DNA of 26,404 nt from an uncultured Bacteroidales bacterium (GCA_937906455.1 CALCYT010000043.1:1-26404), one strand, 5' to 3'. Counted from the stretch's first letter, positions 13,687 to 22,255 are shown. Notes: generated by a model not told the origin, from the letters alone. Made by a program: numbers and translations.

Positions 13687-14712
13687 ATGAAGCTGGAATT
13701 GGCTCACGAGTTGTTGAGCGTGCTCAAGGAATACAAAACACTGGGCATTGCCGAGCAGATAGACTATCAGAAGTTCTATCTGTACTCGATTATTACCCAT
13801 TCGACAGCTATCGAAGGCTCCACTGTTACTGAGGTTGAGGCACAGCTTTTGTTCGACGAGGGCATCACCAGCAGCAAAAGAACCATAATGGAGCAGATGA
13901 TGAACCTCGACCTTAAAGTGGCGTACGAACATTCAATAAGATTGGCACGACATCATGCTGATTTTTCTTTGGAAATGCTGAAGAATATGTCGGCTGTCGT
14001 TATGAAGAACACCGGAGGTCAATATAATACCGCGCAAGGCGTCTTCAACGCGTCGAAAGGCGATTTTCGTTTGCTTGGCGTTAGTGCCGGTATCGGAGGA
14101 CAATCGTATATGAATTATCAGAAAATCCCCGCGAAACTTTTGGAATTTTGTCGGCGATTGAACCATAACCGTCGGCTACTGATTGGTGAAAATGATATGA
14201 TTGCACAATACATCCTTAGCTTTGACGCACATTATCAATTGGTTGCAATTCATCCATGGGTTGATGGAAACGGCCGTATGTCGCGTCTTGTGATGAATCA
14301 TTTGCAATATGAATTCGGATTGGTGCCGGTGAAAATCGTCAAAGATGACATGGCGGATTACATACAATCATTGGTCGATTCGAGGGAATCGGGATCGTCG
14401 GAACCTTTCATCGAGTTTATGCTGAAAGAACATATCAAAAACCTCAGTAAAGAGATAGAACTATACAAAAAATCACAAGTACTTGACCCGATAAATGTCG
14501 GTTTTGACCCGATAAAATCGTTCTCTGACCCGATAACTGACCGTTTATATAAAGAGGTGTTGTCAAATAACAGTCTGAATTATTCAGAATATGCAAAATT
14601 GATTGGCGTTTCCGAAGCAACAGTGAAACGTCGTCTTGGAAAATTGAAAAAAAAGGGGATGATAGTTCGAGTGGGAAGCAATAAAACAGGACATTGGGAA
14701 ATAAAGTCATAG
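13687..14712 (+). CDS. Fic family protein with C-terminal winged-helix domain
   Basis: This 341-residue protein has the Fic active-site motif HPWVDGNGRMSR (His189) and an N-terminal inhibitory motif STAIEGS (Ser39 to Glu43-Gly44), typical of self-inhibited class II Fic enzymes that transfer AMP to proteins. The linker before the C-terminus carries three DPI words (DPINVGFDPIKSFSDPI) encoded by three TGACCCGATAA-like copies, then a winged HTH (YSEYAKLIGVSEATVKRRL). The target is unknown. It is the last gene of the accessory block and ends 31 nt before ftcD, so ftcD may be read through from its promoter. AT-rich relative to ftcD. Confidence 0.92.
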   Translation: MKLELAHELLSVLKEYKTLGIAEQIDYQKFYLYSIITHSTAIEGSTVTEVEAQLLFDEGITSSKRTIMEQMMNLDLKVAYEHSIRLARHHADFSLEMLKNMSAVVMKNTGGQYNTAQGVFNASKGDFRLLGVSAGIGGQSYMNYQKIPAKLLEFCRRLNHNRRLLIGENDMIAQYILSFDAHYQLVAIHPWVDGNGRMSRLVMNHLQYEFGLVPVKIVKDDMADYIQSLVDSRESGSSEPFIEFMLKEHIKNLSKEIELYKKSQVLDPINVGFDPIKSFSDPITDRLYKEVLSNNSLNYSEYAKLIGVSEATVKRRLGKLKKKGMIVRVGSNKTGHWEIKS

Positions 14713-14743
14713 AATTAAATAATAATCAATAAAAATATACATC

Positions 14744-16444
14744 ATGAAACAACTTATAGAATGTGTTCCGAATATCAGCGAAGGTCGCGATATGAACATC
14801 ATCAACCAGGTGACCGCCGAGATAGAGAAGGTTGAAGGCGTGAAATTGTTGGACGTTGACCCGGGTGCGACCACCAACCGCACCGTCATCACCTTCGTGG
14901 GCGAGCCGGAGAACGTGTGCGAAGCCGCTTACCGTGTGGTGAAGAAAGCCGCCGAACTTATCGACATGCGCAACCATCACGGCGACCACCCACGTCAGGG
15001 TGCCACCGATGTCTGCCCGCTCATCCCGATTTCAAACATCACCATGGACGAGGTGGTGGTTTATGCCCGCAACCTCGCGAAACGCTTCGGCGAAGAGCTG
15101 AACATCCCGATTTACTGCTATGAAGAAGCCGCTTTCCAGCCTAAACGCAAAAATTTGGCTTATTGCCGCACAGGCGAATATGAATCGTTGTCGAGCAGAC
15201 TGGGAACCGAGGAATGGAAACCTGATTTCGGTCCTAACGAATGGAACGAGCACGTCGCACAGACAGGCGCCACACAGGTGGGAGCCCGCGACTTCCTCAT
15301 CGCCATCAACTACAACCTCAACACCACCTCTACACGTCGAGCCAACGCCATCGCTTTCGACGTGCGCGAGAAAGGACGTCCGATGCGTGAAAGCGGCAAG
15401 GTGACAGGCAAGCCGATGAAAGACGAGAACGGCAACCCAATCATGATTCCGGGGACGCTGAAGAGCACCAAGGCCATCGGCTGGTTCATCGAGGAATACG
15501 GCATCGCCCAGGTGTCGATGAACATCACCAACATCAACGTGTCGCCGGTGCATGTGTGCTTCGACGAGGTGTGCGCCAAGGCAGCAGCACGCGGCGTACG
15601 TGTGACAGGCTGCGAAATAGTAGGTCTGATTCCTAAAAAAGTGCTCATCGACGCCGGCAAGTATTATCTCGCGAAACAGCAACGTTCATTGGGTGTCAGC
15701 GAGGACGAAATCATGAAAATCGCCATCAAGTCGATGGGCCTCGACGACCTCAAGCCGTTCAACCCGAAGGAGAAAGTCATAGAGTTTCTCATTGAAGACA
15801 CGACACAGAAGAAACTCGTCGATATGACATGTACGGGTTTCGCCAACGAGACGGCGAGCGAGAGTCCGGCTCCGGGCGGTGGCTCCATTTCAGCATATAT
15901 GGGAGCCCTCGGAGCAGCATTGGCAACGATGGTCGCTAACCTGTCGTCACACAAACCGGGCTGGGATGAGCACTGGGAAGAGTTCTCGAAAGTGGCTGAA
16001 AAAGGTCAGGTTTTGAAAGACGAACTCCTCGACTTGGTCGATGAGGACACCAACGCGTTCAACAAAATTATGGCAGCATTGCAGATGCCTAAGAAGACCG
16101 ATGCTGAAAAGGCGGCACGCATGGAAGCCCTTGAACTCGCATCGCAATATGCTACAAAGGTGCCGTTCAAGACCATGAACGTGGCATTCGAGGCGTTCGA
16201 AATCGTGGAAGCGATGGCAAAGACAGGCAATCCTGCCTCAGTGTCAGACGCCGGAGTGGGTGCCTTGTGCTGCAGAAGTGCTGTGATGGGCGCGTATCTC
16301 AACGTGAAAATCAACGCCGCAGGTCTTAAGGACAGAGAGTTTGCCGACAAAATCGTCGCCGATGGCGCAAAGATTGAGGCCGCTGCCATCAAGAAAGAGG
16401 CCGAAATTCTTGAAGTTGTCAATAAGATTATCAATAAAGAATAA
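14744..16444 (+). CDS. ftcD: bifunctional glutamate formimidoyltransferase / formimidoyl-THF cyclodeaminase
   Basis: This 566-residue bifunctional enzyme ends tetrahydrofolate-dependent histidine catabolism: it moves the formimino group from formiminoglutamate to THF, then deaminates it to 5,10-methenyl-THF and ammonia. The N-terminal transferase part starts ECVPNISEGRD and has DHPRQGATDV with His82, the same number as the catalytic His in the mammalian enzyme. The C-terminal cyclodeaminase begins around residue 365 with ESPAPGGGSISAYMGALGAA. The length agrees with the fused form. It belongs functionally with hutI, but 4 kb of accessory genes separate them. No TAnnTTTG box was found directly ahead of it. 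Confidence 0.97.
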   Translation: MKQLIECVPNISEGRDMNIINQVTAEIEKVEGVKLLDVDPGATTNRTVITFVGEPENVCEAAYRVVKKAAELIDMRNHHGDHPRQGATDVCPLIPISNITMDEVVVYARNLAKRFGEELNIPIYCYEEAAFQPKRKNLAYCRTGEYESLSSRLGTEEWKPDFGPNEWNEHVAQTGATQVGARDFLIAINYNLNTTSTRRANAIAFDVREKGRPMRESGKVTGKPMKDENGNPIMIPGTLKSTKAIGWFIEEYGIAQVSMNITNINVSPVHVCFDEVCAKAAARGVRVTGCEIVGLIPKKVLIDAGKYYLAKQQRSLGVSEDEIMKIAIKSMGLDDLKPFNPKEKVIEFLIEDTTQKKLVDMTCTGFANETASESPAPGGGSISAYMGALGAALATMVANLSSHKPGWDEHWEEFSKVAEKGQVLKDELLDLVDEDTNAFNKIMAALQMPKKTDAEKAARMEALELASQYATKVPFKTMNVAFEAFEIVEAMAKTGNPASVSDAGVGALCCRSAVMGAYLNVKINAAGLKDREFADKIVADGAKIEAAAIKKEAEILEVVNKIINKE

Positions 16445-16534
16445 TTTAATATTTTGATAATCAGGTAATTAAAAGATTTTTAATGATATAAAAATTTTTG
16501 ACTGAAAAATATTGGAACATATTAAAAAAATCTG

Positions 16535-16542
16535 TATTTTTG
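16535..16542 (+). promoter_or_regulatory. promoter of rpmG
   Basis: TATTTTTG matches TAnnTTTG; ATTG at 16511-16514 lies 20 nt upstream. The ATG of rpmG follows 27 nt downstream. Confidence 0.65.
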
Positions 16543-16569
16543 CAGTCCGAAATTTGAAAGGATAAAGAT

Positions 16570-16758
16570 ATGTCAAAGAAAGTTAAAGATGCGCGCGTAC
16601 AAGTGATTTTGGAGTGCACAGAGCAAAAGGCAACAGGCATCCCGGGGACTTCTCGTTACGTTACAACAAAAAACAAGAAGAACACCCCAGAGAGATTGGA
16701 GCTCATGAAATACAACCCAATCCTCAAGAAAATGACCTTACACAAAGAAATTAAATAA
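16570..16758 (+). CDS. rpmG: 50S ribosomal protein L33
   Basis: This 62-residue basic protein has the Bacteroidetes L33 sequence pattern: VQVILECTEQK, GTSRYVTTKNKKNT, RLELMKYNPILKK and HKEIK at the end. It is a structural protein of the large ribosomal subunit. No zinc-binding CxxC pairs are present, so it is the cysteine-poor (zinc-independent) form. In many Bacteroidetes rpmB (L28) precedes it; here the upstream gene is ftcD, so rpmB must be elsewhere. It is co-transcribed with the DUF4295 gene, 8 nt downstream. Confidence 0.97.
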   Translation: MSKKVKDARVQVILECTEQKATGIPGTSRYVTTKNKKNTPERLELMKYNPILKKMTLHKEIK

Positions 16759-16766
16759 GAACGGAT

Positions 16767-16919
16767 ATGGCAAAGAAGGTAGTTGCATCATTGCACACAG
16801 CTGGTAAGGAATTTACGAAGGTCATCAAAATGAAAAGATCAGAGAAGACTGGTGCTTACTATTTTGAAGAGACTATCGTCCCGATTGACCAGGCACAGGA
16901 ATTCATCGCAAAGAACTAA
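16767..16919 (+). CDS. DUF4295 small protein
   Basis: This 50-residue basic protein (MAKKVVASLHTAGKEFTKVI, MKRSEKTGAYYFEE, QEFIAKN) is the small DUF4295 protein that in Bacteroidetes sits between rpmG and ftsY. Its constant linkage to rpmG and ribosomal-protein-like composition suggest a ribosome-associated role, but no function is known to me. The ATG is 8 nt after the rpmG stop, and a terminator hairpin follows at 16947. Confidence 0.92.
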   Translation: MAKKVVASLHTAGKEFTKVIKMKRSEKTGAYYFEETIVPIDQAQEFIAKN

Positions 16920-16946
16920 TATAGTTTTTTGAATTGATTTAGAATG

Positions 16947-16975
16947 GCTTTCCCGTTTCGGCGGGAGAGCTTTTT
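16947..16975 (+). terminator. rho-independent terminator after rpmG-DUF4295
   Basis: GCTTTCCCG (16947-16955) pairs with CGGGAGAGC (16962-16970), with one G-T pair, a 6-nt loop and a TTTTT tail. It separates the ribosomal-protein transcript from ftsY, which has its own -7 box. Confidence 0.85.
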
Positions 16976-16988
16976 GAGGTTGTAATAC

Positions 16989-17065
16989 CACGCAGATATA
17001 GCAGAAACAGCGGAAATATTTCTGCTTTTTCTGCTTTTTATGAGTAAAATTACTGTATCTGCGTG
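16989..17065. repeat. 77-bp palindromic element with CACGCAGATA ends
   Basis: The outer arms CACGCAGATA (16989-16998) and TATCTGCGTG (17056-17065) are perfect complements, and inner AGCAGAAA / TTTCTGCT words can pair too. The left part (CACGCAGA, AGCGGAAATATTTC) shares its core with the 50-bp tandem repeat at 23911-24050. It lies between the terminator and the ftsY promoter. Confidence 0.7.
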
Positions 17066-17073
17066 AAATTTAT

Positions 17074-17081
17074 TATTTTTG
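17074..17081 (+). promoter_or_regulatory. -7 box of ftsY
   Basis: TATTTTTG matches TAnnTTTG, 15 nt before the ATG at 17097. This supports the ATG start over an in-frame TTG (17079) that lies inside the box. Confidence 0.6.
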
Positions 17082-17096
17082 CAAAAATTATTGAAA

Positions 17097-18053
17097 ATGG
17101 GATTATTTTCGTTTTTGAAGAAAGACAAAGTGGCCAAGGAAGACCTCAACAAAGGTTTGGAAAAGACGCGTACAAGCGTGTTCGACCGCATCTCTAAGGC
17201 CATCATCGGAAAATCAACCGTCGATGACGAGGTGCTCGATAACCTTGAGGAGATATTGGTGACATCTGACGTGGGAGTCGACACCACTTTGAAGATCATC
17301 GACCGCATACAGAAACGCGTGGCGCGCGACAAGTACGTGGGAACCAATGAGTTAAATGCTATCTTGAAAGAAGAGATTGCTGCTTTGCTACAGGAAAACA
17401 ACTCCGGTGACGGCAGCACGTTCGACATTCCTGAGGATAAGAAACCTTACGTGATAATGGTAGTGGGCGTGAACGGAGTGGGTAAGACCACCACCATCGG
17501 AAAGTTAGCGTATAACTTCAAGATGGCGGGAAAGAAAGTGGTTCTTGGTGCTTCCGACACTTTCCGTGCAGCCGCCGTTGACCAACTAAAAATTTGGGCT
17601 GAGCGTGTTGGTGTGCCTATCGTGTCACAAGGCATGGGCGCTGACCCGGCATCAGTGGCGTTCGACACTGTGAAATCAGCAGTGGCGCAAGGCGCTGACG
17701 TGGTCCTGATTGACACAGCAGGACGTCTGCACAACAAAGTGGGACTTATGAACGAGCTGTCGAAGATTAAGAAAGTGTGCCAGAAAGTGATTCCTGACGC
17801 ACCGCATGAGGTATTGCTCGTTTTGGATGCCTCCACAGGCCAGAATGCGATAGAACAGGCACGACAATTTATCGCTGCCACCGAGGTTAACGCATTGGCA
17901 CTCACTAAGTTGGACGGTACAGCCAAAGGAGGTGTGGTCATCGGCATCTCCGACCAGTTCAAGATTCCGGTGAAATACATCGGAGTGGGAGAGAAGATGG
18001 AGAACCTCCAGATTTTCGACAGAAAAGAATTCGTTGACTCGTTGTTTCAATGA
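17097..18053 (+). CDS. ftsY: signal recognition particle receptor FtsY
   Basis: This 318-residue SRP GTPase docks SRP-ribosome complexes at the inner membrane for co-translational insertion. It has almost no acidic A domain (MGLFSFLKKDKVAKE leads straight into the N domain), as is usual in Bacteroidetes. The G domain shows the P-loop VVGVNGVGKTTTIGKL (from about residue 122), DTFRAAAVDQL, DTAGR and TKLDGTAKGG. The TGA overlaps the ATG at 18050 that opens the rimO frame, so the two genes are translationally linked. Confidence 0.97.
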   Translation: MGLFSFLKKDKVAKEDLNKGLEKTRTSVFDRISKAIIGKSTVDDEVLDNLEEILVTSDVGVDTTLKIIDRIQKRVARDKYVGTNELNAILKEEIAALLQENNSGDGSTFDIPEDKKPYVIMVVGVNGVGKTTTIGKLAYNFKMAGKKVVLGASDTFRAAAVDQLKIWAERVGVPIVSQGMGADPASVAFDTVKSAVAQGADVVLIDTAGRLHNKVGLMNELSKIKKVCQKVIPDAPHEVLLVLDASTGQNAIEQARQFIAATEVNALALTKLDGTAKGGVVIGISDQFKIPVKYIGVGEKMENLQIFDRKEFVDSLFQ

Positions 18054-18085
18054 TGATTCCGGTCGAAATGACAAATAATATACAA

Positions 18086-19381
18086 ATGAGAAAGCAAACA
18101 CTTAACATAGTCACTCTTGGCTGCTCGAAAAACAAAGTCGATTCGGAGCATCTGGCGGCTTTGCTTAACGACACCTATAAAATAGTGCACGACTCTGAAG
18201 GTAAATCGGATGTCGTGATAATCAACACCTGTGGCTTCATCGGTGACGCCAAGGAAGAGTCCATTGACACCATTTTGGAATATGCCGAATTGCGTAAAGC
18301 ACATAAAATCAAGAAGTTGTATGTGATGGGATGCCTCTCGCAGAGGTATAAGAAGGAACTCAATGCCGAGATTCACGAAGTTGACGCTTTCTTTGGGGTG
18401 GAGCCGGTTCAACATGTTGCCGCCGACATCCTGAAATCTGATTTTCATGCTGAATATTGCTGCGACAGGGTGCTATCGACGCCTTCGCATTACGCCTATC
18501 TGAAGATTTCGGAAGGCTGCAACCGCCATTGTGCTTTCTGTGCCATCCCGCTGATTCGCGGCGACCATAAGTCGGTGCCGATGCAAAATCTTTTGGAAGA
18601 AGCTGAAAACTTGGCTAAAAAAGGTGTTAAAGAGCTGATACTCATAGCTCAAGACCTCACTTATTACGGCTACGACCTCGACGGGAAATCGCATATCGTC
18701 GAGCTGGTGCAAAAACTGACTGAAATCGACGGCATCGAATGGATTCGTCTGCATTACGGCTATCCGCTTGGATTTCCTGTGGAGTTGCTCGAGCTGATGC
18801 GCGACAACCCTAAAATCTGTCATTACATCGATCTTCCTTTGCAGCATGTCAGCACACCTATTTTGAAGGCCATGCGCCGTGGCGTGGACCGTGAGCAGAC
18901 AATAGATTTTGTTAAAAAAGTACGTTCCTACGTGCCTGACATCGCTTTCAGAAGCACTTTCATCGTCGGATTCCCAGGTGAGACAGAGGAGCAGTTCAAC
19001 GAGCTTCTCGATTTCATCAAGGAGATGCGATTTGAAAGGGCTGGAGTGTTTGCGTACTCGGCTGAAGAAGGGACACCGGCTTACGAATTAAACGATGACG
19101 TTCCTGACGACGTGAAACAGGAGCGCGTCAGTAAGTTTATGGACGTGCAACAGGATATATCATTGGAAATCAATTCAAAACGTTTCGGCAGAGTCGAGAA
19201 AGTGCTCATCGACCGCACCGAAGGCGGATATTATGTGGGTCGCACACAATACGACTCCCCTGAAGTCGATGACGAGGTACTTATCTCTATGAAAGACAAT
19301 AAATTAGAAATCGGCTCTTTCGTCAATGTGAAGATTAATCAAGCCGATTACTTTGATTGCTACGGCGTTGTTAGTCTTTAG
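18086..19381 (+). CDS. rimO: ribosomal protein S12 methylthiotransferase RimO
   Basis: This 431-residue radical SAM enzyme adds a methylthio group to an aspartate of ribosomal protein S12. The N-terminal domain starts NIVTLGCSKNKVDSE; the radical SAM cluster motif is GCNRHCAFC (Cys145, 149, 152), and a TRAM-like segment (RVEKVLIDRTEGGYYVGRTQ) closes the protein. The frame is open from ATG 18050, which overlaps the ftsY stop. I favour ATG 18086, where the family-typical N-terminus begins, because the extra 12 residues are encoded by a half copy of the local palindromic repeat (CCGGTCGAAATGAC). The start at 18050 is nevertheless possible. The TAG stop lies inside a TTAGTC repeat. Confidence 0.93.
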   Translation: MRKQTLNIVTLGCSKNKVDSEHLAALLNDTYKIVHDSEGKSDVVIINTCGFIGDAKEESIDTILEYAELRKAHKIKKLYVMGCLSQRYKKELNAEIHEVDAFFGVEPVQHVAADILKSDFHAEYCCDRVLSTPSHYAYLKISEGCNRHCAFCAIPLIRGDHKSVPMQNLLEEAENLAKKGVKELILIAQDLTYYGYDLDGKSHIVELVQKLTEIDGIEWIRLHYGYPLGFPVELLELMRDNPKICHYIDLPLQHVSTPILKAMRRGVDREQTIDFVKKVRSYVPDIAFRSTFIVGFPGETEEQFNELLDFIKEMRFERAGVFAYSAEEGTPAYELNDDVPDDVKQERVSKFMDVQQDISLEINSKRFGRVEKVLIDRTEGGYYVGRTQYDSPEVDDEVLISMKDNKLEIGSFVNVKINQADYFDCYGVVSL

Positions 19382-19442
19382 TCTTTAGACTTTAGACTTT
19401 AGACTTTAGTCCCTACTAACAACTAAAGACTAAAGACTAAAA
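19371..19442. repeat. TTAGTC/TTTAGAC stem-loop repeat overlapping the rimO stop
   Basis: TTAGTCTTTAGTCTTTAG (from 19371) is the exact complement of CTAAAGACTAAAGACTAA on the right (19423-19440), with three TTTAGAC words between. The rimO TAG (19379-19381) is part of the first unit. It is a strong hairpin between convergent rimO and the beta-helix gene, so it can serve as a two-way terminator. It belongs to the same family as 9369-9456. Confidence 0.8.
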
Positions 19443-21713
19443 TCACTGAGCTGTAAAGCTAAACGCCTGGGTCGATGCCGAGGATGTCCCGCCGAGGTAG
19501 AGTCCGTGGAAATCTGTCGTCGGGTTTGTCGGAGCCTGTGTGCCGTATTTCACATAATATGTCTGGCCGCTTACCATGCCTGTCGCCGTGATGAGTGACA
19601 GGGAACTGTTGACGTTGGCCGCGAAGCTGAACGTCACCATGTTCGTGCCACCTGAGCCGTTGGTATTCGACAGCGTATAGTATCTTCCTGTTTGGAAGTT
19701 ATAGTTGCTGGTGTAGAATTTGTAACCTTGTACCGCGTTGGGGATGGTGCCTCCGCTGCCGCCTCCGCCAGGTCCTCCGCCGCCGCCTTGTGAGCCGCCT
19801 GCGCTGATGGCGATGCCGGTACCAGTAATACGGATGTAATTGTTGTTGTCGCAGTCAAAGCCTTCTTCCGGATTTCCTTTAGTGGTGTAGGCGAATGCCA
19901 CGCCGTTGCCGATGGTGATGGCACCTGCCGTCCCGGCATTGGAATCGACAGCATCGTTGCCGTTGCTGTAGCACACTGTAACACCGCCGTTGAAGAATAT
20001 CTTGCCCGACGCGTTGATGCAGTCGTCGTAGCATTTGTAGTAATGCTGTCCGCCTTCGATGTTGATTTGGGTCTTGGATTCCAGACCTTCGGCACCGGTG
20101 CCAGTGGTATTAACCGTTGTGGTGCCGCTGTTGACGGTGATAAGTCCTAATGCCTTGATTGCCTTAGGGTTGGCGTAGCTGCCACCTCCCCAGCCGCCGC
20201 TTGACACAGTGATGCGATTGCCTGTGGTTGTGACGTTGAGACTCAAATCGTCGTTGCTGCCGCCCTGCGTGCCTATCACGAGGGTGCCACCTGCGTTGAT
20301 GCCTTTGCCGCCGGCACCTGTGCTTCTCAGTGTGAAGTCACCGGCTGAGATGACTATATTGCCGTCACTCTTGATACATGACGAGGTGTAGGAATCCTTG
20401 GTGTTGCCGGAAACGGTGTATGCCGCTCCGTCGCCTTGCGTCAGAATCTCGAAAGTGCCGCCACTGATGGTGACATTGCCGTCGGCACTGATAGACTTCC
20501 CGCCATGGTTGCTCGTCGGCAGCGTGATATTTATCGACCCACCGGAGATGTTGATGTCAGTGTCACTCTTGATAGCTGTGCAATACGAGGGAACATTCTG
20601 ATTATTAACGACTTCCAGCACGGTGTTTCCCGAAGAGACAATGGTGATGTCGCCGTCGGTAATGGTGATGTCGCTGTTCGATTTGATGCCTTTCGAGACG
20701 TTGCCCGAGTGGTTCAAAGTGAACGTCCCGCCGTTGATAGTCAATGCTTTATCGGCTTTGATGCAATTCGACGACACGCCGGTAGTAGTGATGTTGATAT
20801 TTCCTCCGTTGATAACCAATGTGCTGTCGGCTGATATGGCGTTGATATCCTCGCTGTCGCTGGTGATGGTGATATCGCCTCCGTTGATGTAACCGTCCAA
20901 CTCGCTTGTCAGGGCGTCGTCGCCACACGATTGGACGTTGATGTTACCGCCTTGAATGAGAAGACCTTCGGTGTGGATGCCGTCCAAGACAGCACTGGCG
21001 ATAACGATATTGCCCGAGTTCATGTTAAATTGTCCCTTGACCTTGACGGCGTGCTGGACGAGACCTGTCACGGTGAGTGTGCCTTCGCCGTGAACGAGCA
21101 AGTCGCTGTTGCTCATGAGGGCGGCTTTCTTGTCGCTTTCGCTGCCGTCGCAGAGCGAGTTGGTGGTGCCGTCGGCAATCTCAAGGATTATTCCATCATC
21201 GCAAGTCAAATCCATGGCTTTTCCAGTGGGATTGGTGAGATTCACGCCATTTAACAGTATGGTTGGAGTGGTTGTGCTTTCGATAGCGAAACGTCCGGGG
21301 TTGGCAGTGCCTGACAGACAATAAGTTATGTTTGAGGAACTCAGTGATGTGATTGTCACTTTTGCCTCGCTCACTGTCACTATGACTTCGGTGGCAGGGT
21401 AGGGGTTGGTCACTGTGGCGGTCGTGCCGTTGTATTCAACATAAACGATGTCGCCCGTGCTTGTCGGCACCCAGGGGAACGTCAGGCTATCGACCTCGTT
21501 GAGTCCAAACGAGTACAAGTTGTTGGTGGTGCGCACTTTGATAGGATTCGTTGCCTCCTGATTGATATACATGCTGTCGATTGTGGAGACAGGAGCGTCC
21601 AACACTATGCCTTTGTTTTCCTGGCCATGTATGCGTACGTGATATTCTCCGTCCTGCGCTTTTGCAGATAATCCTATGAAAATCAATGATATAATGAAAA
21701 ATAATCTTTTCAT
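19443..21713 (-). CDS. secreted carbohydrate-binding domain protein (Cthe_2159-like beta-helix)
   Basis: This 756-residue protein has a signal peptide (MKRLFFIISLIFIGLSAKAQ), so it is exported. A short N-terminal domain of Bacteroidetes type follows (LYSFGLNEVDSLTF). From about residue 100 to 600 there are many copies of an INGGxxxI / SGGxxxI strand-turn word alternating with GIKSDxDI and GIHTEG-like segments. This is the pattern of the Cthe_2159 family of right-handed beta-helices that bind plant polysaccharides such as pectin. A glycine-rich linker (GGSQGGGGGPGGGGSGG) leads to a C-terminal beta domain. I see no T9SS sorting motif at its end. It follows a small T9SS-sorted protein gene by 4 nt. 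Binding specificity is not deducible here. Confidence 0.82.
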   Translation of the reverse strand: MKRLFFIISLIFIGLSAKAQDGEYHVRIHGQENKGIVLDAPVSTIDSMYINQEATNPIKVRTTNNLYSFGLNEVDSLTFPWVPTSTGDIVYVEYNGTTATVTNPYPATEVIVTVSEAKVTITSLSSSNITYCLSGTANPGRFAIESTTTPTILLNGVNLTNPTGKAMDLTCDDGIILEIADGTTNSLCDGSESDKKAALMSNSDLLVHGEGTLTVTGLVQHAVKVKGQFNMNSGNIVIASAVLDGIHTEGLLIQGGNINVQSCGDDALTSELDGYINGGDITITSDSEDINAISADSTLVINGGNINITTTGVSSNCIKADKALTINGGTFTLNHSGNVSKGIKSNSDITITDGDITIVSSGNTVLEVVNNQNVPSYCTAIKSDTDINISGGSINITLPTSNHGGKSISADGNVTISGGTFEILTQGDGAAYTVSGNTKDSYTSSCIKSDGNIVISAGDFTLRSTGAGGKGINAGGTLVIGTQGGSNDDLSLNVTTTGNRITVSSGGWGGGSYANPKAIKALGLITVNSGTTTVNTTGTGAEGLESKTQINIEGGQHYYKCYDDCINASGKIFFNGGVTVCYSNGNDAVDSNAGTAGAITIGNGVAFAYTTKGNPEEGFDCDNNNYIRITGTGIAISAGGSQGGGGGPGGGGSGGTIPNAVQGYKFYTSNYNFQTGRYYTLSNTNGSGGTNMVTFSFAANVNSSLSLITATGMVSGQTYYVKYGTQAPTNPTTDFHGLYLGGTSSASTQAFSFTAQ

Positions 21714-21717
21714 GGCA

Positions 21718-22182
21718 TTACAATTTTATGAATTTTGAATATTTGTTGCCCACACCTATAATATATAGGCCTGATTTCAAATCGCTGACGTTGATTTCAT
21801 CATTCGTGGAGACATCAATCTTTTTTACTATTTTCCCATTGATAGAATAAATTGTAACTAATTGATTATCAGTTATATTTGTAATTCTCAAAACATCCTT
21901 CACGGGATTTGGATAAATGTCAAACTGCCGATTTTCAACCTCATCGACATTTTCGTTGGTTGAAAAATAGGCTTTTCTCAAATCCGACAGGTTATAACTC
22001 ACTGTTTCCCCGTTGTTGTCGAGGAAAAGCTGTGTATCGGAATAATAAATCTTGGCATCGCTGCTCATGGTGTAAGTTGATGAGATGCCGTCGGTTTTCA
22101 CGATGGTGAAACTGACGTCCTGAGCATGCAGTGAGCACGTGAACGCCAATGCCATCAAAACTGATAAAAAGAGTTTTTTCAT
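21718..22182 (-). CDS. small secreted protein with T9SS type A sorting domain
   Basis: This 154-residue protein has a signal peptide (MKKLFLSVLMALAFTCSLHAQ), a short domain ending SYNLSDLRKAYFS and a C-terminal type A sorting domain (FDIYPNPVKDVLRI, then LKSGLYIIGVGNKYSKFIKL), so it is predicted to cross the outer membrane by the type IX system. There is no room for an enzymatic domain. Its N-terminal part is similar in plan to the start of the neighbouring 756-residue protein. I start at MKKLF (22182); the open frame extends upstream through another ATG at 22194, which is less usual. Probably co-transcribed with the beta-helix gene. Confidence 0.85.
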   Translation of the reverse strand: MKKLFLSVLMALAFTCSLHAQDVSFTIVKTDGISSTYTMSSDAKIYYSDTQLFLDNNGETVSYNLSDLRKAYFSTNENVDEVENRQFDIYPNPVKDVLRITNITDNQLVTIYSINGKIVKKIDVSTNDEINVSDLKSGLYIIGVGNKYSKFIKL

Positions 22183-22213
22183 GGTTAAAAACATTTTTCC
22201 AAATAGCAAACGA

Positions 22214-22221
22214 CAAAAGTA
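22214..22221 (-). promoter_or_regulatory. -7 box of the T9SS-protein / beta-helix operon
   Basis: TACTTTTG on the minus strand matches TAnnTTTG, 31 nt before the ATG at 22182. A TTTG (complement of 22245-22248) lies 23 nt upstream. Confidence 0.6.
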
Positions 22222-22255
22222 CGAAAAAATTTTGACATGTCCGTCAAAAATCAAA

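Noticed and set aside
19634..20095. 153-residue minus-strand ORF inside the beta-helix gene.
   Set aside because: It is a shadow frame of the repetitive, GC-rich coding sequence, with no start context and no protein-like pattern.
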